9,778 bases of DNA. Source: Flavihumibacter sp. (GTDB taxonomy: Bacteria > Bacteroidota > Bacteroidia > Chitinophagales > Chitinophagaceae). The translations under genes and the position numbers were made by a program. This document shows positions 7,022-9,778 of this stretch, piece by piece. The DNA lies in NCBI GenBank assembly GCA_025455285.1, contig JALOMU010000041.1, positions 1 to 9,778 of the forward strand, in the 5' to 3' direction. Under the pieces are notes generated by a model. It was not told the origin of the DNA. It was given only the letters and a program-made list of their open reading frames with translations, and searched no databases. The first letter of the stretch is position 1, and the number at the start of each line of letters is the position of its first letter.

Positions 7022-7029
7022 TACTTTTG
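7022..7029 (+). promoter_or_regulatory. -7 promoter element of the dehydrogenase-like/tsaB operon
   Basis: TACTTTTG matches TAnnTTTG exactly and ends only 3 bases before the ATG at 7033. Transcription would begin at or just inside the start codon, so the message would be leaderless or nearly so. A TTG at 7027 would overlap the box and is a less likely start. No -33 TTTG is present at normal spacing. Confidence 0.5.
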
Positions 7030-7032
7030 AAT

Positions 7033-7671
7033 ATGAGGATTCCTCCAATTAAAGTAGCTATTCTAAACAGCAATCGACAGGATCTGTTTCCGGCCCATTG
7101 TGAAGTTCCTGTGGAACTTGTTTGGATGGATAACCTGGAATCATTTCTTGCATTTCCGGCTGATCTCTTTATCGACCTGGATTTTGATGGTTCTGAACAA
7201 CGAAAAGTAAATCTGGCAAATCTGAAAAAACCAATTGCTGTAAATGCAGTTAACTGGCCGTGCAGTATGTTACCTCCGGGATTTGTCCGGATAAATGCTT
7301 GGCCCGGATTTACACATCCTGAATTGGTGGAGTTGGCATTCACCCAGGATATGCTTCCGGAAGAATTGGATTATTTCTTAAAAGCTTGTGGTAAATCATG
7401 GATGAGAGTTCCTGATGTTACAGGTATGATCCGCCCTAGGATTCTTGCTATGATACTGAATGAAGCCTGGATGACGTTGGAAGAAGGAATCAGCACCAGG
7501 GAAGAGATCGATATTGCTATGAAACTTGGAACGAATTATCCAATGGGTCCTTTTGAATGGACCGCCCTCATTGGCGAAAAGAATGTTTTGCAACTTTTAA
7601 CCATACTGGCAAGTGAAAATCCTGCCTATAAACCTTCCAGGCTGCTGGAGCAATCATTACTTCCTTCATGA
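7033..7671 (+). CDS. 3-Hydroxyacyl-CoA dehydrogenase-like protein with degenerate NAD domain
   Basis: Protein of 212 residues. The C-terminal part (about 115-195) is clearly the helical domain of 3-hydroxyacyl-CoA dehydrogenases: DVTGMIRPRILAMILNEA, then L-E-E-G-I-S-T-R-E-E-I-D-I-A-M-K-L-G and Y-P-M-G-P-F-E. The N-terminal part (5-105) looks like a shrunken Rossmann domain. Its first strand IKVAIL is followed by NSNRQD instead of the GxGxxG NAD loop. The usual H-F-F-N-P segment with the catalytic His appears as N-A-W-P-G (88-92), while the glutamate of the L-V-E motif is kept (E100). It is therefore probably not an ordinary NAD-linked dehydrogenase; it may be a pseudoenzyme or have another substrate. 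The gene overlaps tsaB by 4 bp (ATGA), so the two are translationally coupled. Confidence 0.8.
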   Translation: MRIPPIKVAILNSNRQDLFPAHCEVPVELVWMDNLESFLAFPADLFIDLDFDGSEQRKVNLANLKKPIAVNAVNWPCSMLPPGFVRINAWPGFTHPELVELAFTQDMLPEELDYFLKACGKSWMRVPDVTGMIRPRILAMILNEAWMTLEEGISTREEIDIAMKLGTNYPMGPFEWTALIGEKNVLQLLTILASENPAYKPSRLLEQSLLPS

Positions 7672-8342
7672 GCTGTTTGTTAACCATTGATACTTCTCTT
7701 GAAACCGCACTGCTTTGTATTTCAAGGAATGGAGAACTCCTAAAGAGTAGTTCAAATCATTCGCAGAAAGACCATGCCAGCTGGTTGCAGCCGGCCTTGG
7801 AAAAGCTTCTAAAGGATACCGGTGTTTCATTTTCAGACTTAAACGCAATTGCTGTAGTTGCTGGTCCGGGTTCCTACACGGGACTTCGGGTTGGGATGGC
7901 GAGTGCAAAAGGTTTGTGTTATGCTTTAAAAGTTCCGTTGATTTTGTTGGATAATTTATATGTTCTGGCCGCCTCCTATTTACATCATAACGATAAGGGA
8001 ATAATTTGTCCAATGATTGATGCACGAAGAATGGAAGTATTTACCGCTGTTTATGATTCCTCCAAAAATAAATTGATGGCGCCTGTTGCCCTGGTGTTGG
8101 AGCCAGATAGTTTTGATAAATGGATTAACATGGAACCGCTTTTTTTCATTGGAACCGGAGCCGCGAAATATAAAGTCCTGTTAAAATCGGCGAATGCTTT
8201 CTTCCCTGAATGGCAACCCGGGGCAATTGATTTCGTAAGAATTGCGCAGGAAATGTACGATAAAGGGGAGTTTGCTGAACTGGCATATGCGGAACCATTT
8301 TACGTAAAAGCTTTTTATGACCCTGCAAAAGCAAAATCCTGA
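7668..8342 (+). CDS. tsaB: tRNA threonylcarbamoyladenosine biosynthesis protein TsaB
   Basis: Protein of 224 residues, normal TsaB length. It has the ASKHA/glycoprotease-like fold start LLTIDTSLETALLCI (4-18) and the diagnostic loop V-A-G-P-G-S-Y-T-G-L-R-V-G-M (64-77), followed by ASAKGLCYAL. TsaB is a non-catalytic partner of TsaD and TsaE and is needed to place threonylcarbamoyl on A37 of tRNAs reading ANN codons (t6A), an essential step in many bacteria. The metal-binding histidines of the TsaD paralogue are not expected and not seen. The ATG overlaps the stop of the upstream gene by 4 bp (ATGA). No terminator is visible before the next promoter at 8365. Confidence 0.94.
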   Translation: MSCLLTIDTSLETALLCISRNGELLKSSSNHSQKDHASWLQPALEKLLKDTGVSFSDLNAIAVVAGPGSYTGLRVGMASAKGLCYALKVPLILLDNLYVLAASYLHHNDKGIICPMIDARRMEVFTAVYDSSKNKLMAPVALVLEPDSFDKWINMEPLFFIGTGAAKYKVLLKSANAFFPEWQPGAIDFVRIAQEMYDKGEFAELAYAEPFYVKAFYDPAKAKS

Positions 8343-8364
8343 TGTATTTTAATTAATTGATATG

Positions 8365-8372
8365 TAAATTTG
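8365..8372 (+). promoter_or_regulatory. -7 promoter element of the broken ArsR-type gene
   Basis: TAAATTTG matches TAnnTTTG exactly. It lies 42 bases before the ATG at 8415, giving a predicted leader of about 36 bases. No clear -33 TTTG is present. The intact-looking promoter and terminator around a damaged gene suggest recent damage or a sequence error. Confidence 0.5.
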
Positions 8373-8414
8373 CTTGTTAAGGTTAAGGCTAAACATTTAA
8401 ATCCCATCTGAGAC

Positions 8415-8647
8415 ATGAACACAGTAGCAGGAAATTATCTATTGGTTAATGAGGCGGAAGGCGCTGAAATGAAGGTTGATTTCTTACATGTAAAAAAAGC
8501 AGCACTCACGCTCAGAGCAATGAATCACAAATTGCGCCAGCAAATCATGAAGTTGTTGGAAGAAAACGACAAGTTGACCGTTACTACCGCCTGAATGAGC
8601 CGCGCATCGTAGAAATCAGTCGTTGCGTGGAGGACATTATCAGTTAA
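8415..8647 (+). pseudogene. ArsR/SmtB-type regulator with internal deletion and frame change
   Basis: Two pieces of one winged-helix regulator are seen. Piece one (8415-8594, 59 codons, start ATG at 8415) reads MNTVAGNYLL, then KKAALTLRAMNHKLRQQIM (positions 27-45) and KLLEENDKLTVT, the helices that come before the HTH in ArsR/SmtB proteins. It then hits TGA. Piece two is in another frame (8582-8647): YYRLNEPRIVEISRCVEDII then TAA, the beta-wing end and last helix of the same family. The missing middle, normally with S-V-A-S-Q-H-L-A-I-L-R (recognition helix), is about 35 residues. The junction is near 8580-8587, where TAC occurs twice in a row (a possible deletion scar). The loss is one base more than a multiple of three, so the frame breaks. 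DNA binding should be lost. A real deletion or an assembly error are both possible. Confidence 0.75.
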
Positions 8648-8666
8648 ACCTCGTTCAATTTTGTTT

Positions 8667-8704
8667 AGAGGCGGGTACCTACACGGTTTCCCGCCTCTTT
8701 TTTT
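8667..8704 (+). terminator. Strong intrinsic terminator after the ArsR-type locus
   Basis: AGAGGCGGG (8667-8675) pairs with CCCGCCTCT (8690-8698), 9 bp, with an extra ACC/GGT pairing in the loop (8677-8679 with 8685-8687), then a run of seven T to 8704. It begins 19 bases after the TAA of the C-terminal ArsR fragment. That fits the C-terminal fragment being the original end of the gene. Confidence 0.88.
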
Positions 8705-8711
8705 ACCTTCG
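8704..8711 (+). promoter_or_regulatory. Likely -7 element of the rhodanese gene
   Basis: TACCTTCG differs from TAnnTTTG at one position and ends 4 bases before the ATG at 8716. It begins at the last T of the preceding terminator, so termination and initiation signals are directly adjacent. The message would be leaderless or nearly so. Confidence 0.4.
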
Positions 8712-8715
8712 CGCC

Positions 8716-9366
8716 ATGAATAGTAACCGGATCAGTGTTGAAGAGCTCCATTCCTTAACAGCAAAGGAGCCCGTATGTATGTTGGACACAAGGCCAGCCA
8801 GTGCTTTTGTGCAAGGGTTTATCCCTGGTTCTCTCAGTGTAGGAAGCAGTGCAAAGTATGATAAATGGATTGTGGATACTACCGGAGAGCCGATGGTTGT
8901 TTTAATTAGCGAAGCCGGAAAAGAAGATGAAGCGATTAATCGTTTTCGGTCGGCTTTCCCATCTATTACCTGGAGTGTGTTGGATGGTGGACTTGCAGCC
9001 TGGGAAAAGGCATCCTATCCCTTGGATATGATTATTGAAGTTGAAGCTGATGAATTGGCGCTGGATCTTCCGCATGATCCTAATCTGCAGATAATTGATC
9101 TTCGTGGTGAAGAAGAATTTGAAGCTGCACATATAACAAAGGCCCAACACATTCCATTGGCGGAACTGGTTGACCTGGCCACGATTGCGAATTTTGATGA
9201 AAACCAGCAGTTATATCTCCATTGCGGAGGAGGGCAAAGAAGTATTCTTGCTGCAAGTTTAATCAAAAGACAAGGGGTGCACAACCTTCGTGTGGTGGCA
9301 GGAGGTTTTGATGCTATTCAACAGGAAAGATCCATCCCCATTACACGGAAACCAGACCATTCCTGA
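8716..9366 (+). CDS. Tandem rhodanese-domain protein
   Basis: Protein of 216 residues from the ATG at 8716. An upstream in-frame ATG at 8623 is rejected because the added 31 residues would be encoded by the ArsR tail and the terminator. Two rhodanese domains are seen. Domain 1 (about 5-103) has the L-D-T-R entry motif (23-26) and the D-G-G-L-A-A-W exit motif (90-96) but lacks the active-site cysteine: the loop reads L-I-S-E-A-G-K. Domain 2 (about 108-205) has I-D-L-R (127-130), E-A-A-H-I and the active loop C170-G-G-G-Q-R-S176, with Cys170 as the predicted persulfide carrier. This is the pattern of a sulfurtransferase with an inactive first and active second domain. There is no signal peptide, so it should be cytoplasmic. 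Sulfur donor and acceptor are unknown. Its end overlaps the response-regulator gene tail to tail. Confidence 0.88.
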   Translation: MNSNRISVEELHSLTAKEPVCMLDTRPASAFVQGFIPGSLSVGSSAKYDKWIVDTTGEPMVVLISEAGKEDEAINRFRSAFPSITWSVLDGGLAAWEKASYPLDMIIEVEADELALDLPHDPNLQIIDLRGEEEFEAAHITKAQHIPLAELVDLATIANFDENQQLYLHCGGGQRSILAASLIKRQGVHNLRVVAGGFDAIQQERSIPITRKPDHS

Positions 9367-9778
9367 TTGCGAAAGTTACCAATCCCACTCGAGTTTTGAT
9401 ATGTAACTTATCAAACAGGGTATCGCGGTAGCCATCAATGGTACGCGGACTCAGGTACATTTTGCTGGCGATTTCCTTGTAGGTCATTTCTGTACAGGCA
9501 TAGCGAAGGAATTCAATTTCACGATCGTTAAGCACGGCCAGGGGGTTCCGGTAGTCTTCCGATTCATTGTCATCGTACTGGTTGATGGTGTGAATTAGCC
9601 GGCCAGTAACCAATTCTGAGTAATAATAACCCTTTATCATCAGCGATTCCATTGCAGCATTCAGATCAACCGGTTCACAGTACTTCATAATATAACCTCT
9701 CACTCCTGCTTTGAACATTCGGATGATTGCATTTTCAGTATCGTACATGGAAAGAGCCAGCGTTCGAATATCCGGGTA
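9341..9778 (-). CDS. NarL/LuxR-type response regulator, N-terminus cut by window edge
   Basis: Partial protein; 145 C-terminal residues are visible, and the reading frame stays open to the right edge. The first visible residues, YPDIRTLALS then A-G-V-R-G-Y-I-M-K, are the end of a receiver domain: the conserved Ser is in LALS and the conserved Lys in YIMK. The phosphorylated Asp lies outside the window. After a linker, the LuxR/GerE helix-turn-helix covers about 80-143: L-N-D-R-E-I-E-F-L-R-Y-A, then M-T-Y-K-E-I-A-S-K-M and the recognition helix L-S-P-R-T-I-D-G-Y-R. Internal ATG codons such as that at 9748 are not the true start. The partner histidine kinase is not visible. The last 26 bp overlap the end of the rhodanese gene on the other strand, and no terminator lies between them. 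Confidence 0.92.
   Translation of the reverse strand, partial: YPDIRTLALSMYDTENAIIRMFKAGVRGYIMKYCEPVDLNAAMESLMIKGYYYSELVTGRLIHTINQYDDNESEDYRNPLAVLNDREIEFLRYACTEMTYKEIASKMYLSPRTIDGYRDTLFDKLHIKTRVGLVTFAIRNGLVSV

Noticed and set aside
7035..7045. Perfect palindrome GAGGATTCCTC over the start of the dehydrogenase-like gene, considered as an operator
   Set aside because: Only 5 bp per arm and inside codons for a normal N-terminus. Without a second copy or known regulator, chance is the simpler explanation.
8667..8698. The GGCGGG hairpin considered as a possible riboswitch or attachment site
   Set aside because: Stem plus seven T directly after a coding end is fully explained as an intrinsic terminator. 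No integrase or repeat partner is present.
8623..8715. Longer N-terminus for the rhodanese protein starting at 8623
   Set aside because: The extra 31 codons would cross the ArsR tail and the GC-rich terminator stem. The ATG at 8716 begins directly at the rhodanese fold and follows a -7-like box.

Overview
The window looks like chromosomal DNA from a Bacteroidota member, most likely Chitinophagaceae-like. Three things suggest this. Several genes have the Bacteroidota -7 promoter motif TAnnTTTG just ahead of the start codon. Most genes lack a strong Shine-Dalgarno. The ECF sigma factor / repeat-type anti-sigma / outer-membrane barrel cassette and the two-domain gene content also fit that phylum. 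The taxonomic call is inference from style, not from a marker gene. No mobile element, CRISPR array, tRNA or rRNA was seen.

Left part (1-5264), all on the minus strand. A non-coding left edge with two hairpins precedes a secreted YkuD-type L,D-transpeptidase (276-833). Next is a compact unit, read right to left: a DUF4332 helix-hairpin-helix protein, a double-BON lipoprotein and a BON-LysM protein resembling E. coli Kbp/YgaU, closed by a strong terminator at 939-960. Upstream of it is a second unit: ECF sigma factor (4364-4849), a membrane anti-sigma-like protein with a duplicated N-terminal domain (3237-4340) and an outer-membrane beta-barrel protein (2381-3217), closed by a terminator at 2331-2365. 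The sigma gene is preceded by an unusual purine-rich tract with ATGGA-type repeats. A small membrane protein of unknown function lies at 5028-5264.

Middle part (5265-8342). kbl (glycine C-acetyltransferase) runs convergently into ridA with 8 bp between their stops. ridA is divergent, with only 32 bp between start codons, from a degenerate 3-hydroxyacyl-CoA dehydrogenase-like gene. That gene is translationally coupled (ATGA overlap) to tsaB, needed for the tRNA t6A modification.

Right part (8343-9778). A promoter and terminator bracket a broken ArsR/SmtB-type regulator. Its N-terminal helices and its C-terminal tail are both recognisable, but the recognition-helix region between them is missing and the two pieces are out of frame. 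A tandem rhodanese protein follows. It overlaps tail to tail with a NarL/LuxR-type response regulator that is cut by the right edge.

Most of the window is ordinary housekeeping and envelope-stress content. I did not find a convincing new system. The items most worth a second look are the internally deleted ArsR gene, the dehydrogenase paralogue that has lost its cofactor loop, the repeat tract ahead of the sigma factor, and the BON/LysM/DUF4332 unit.
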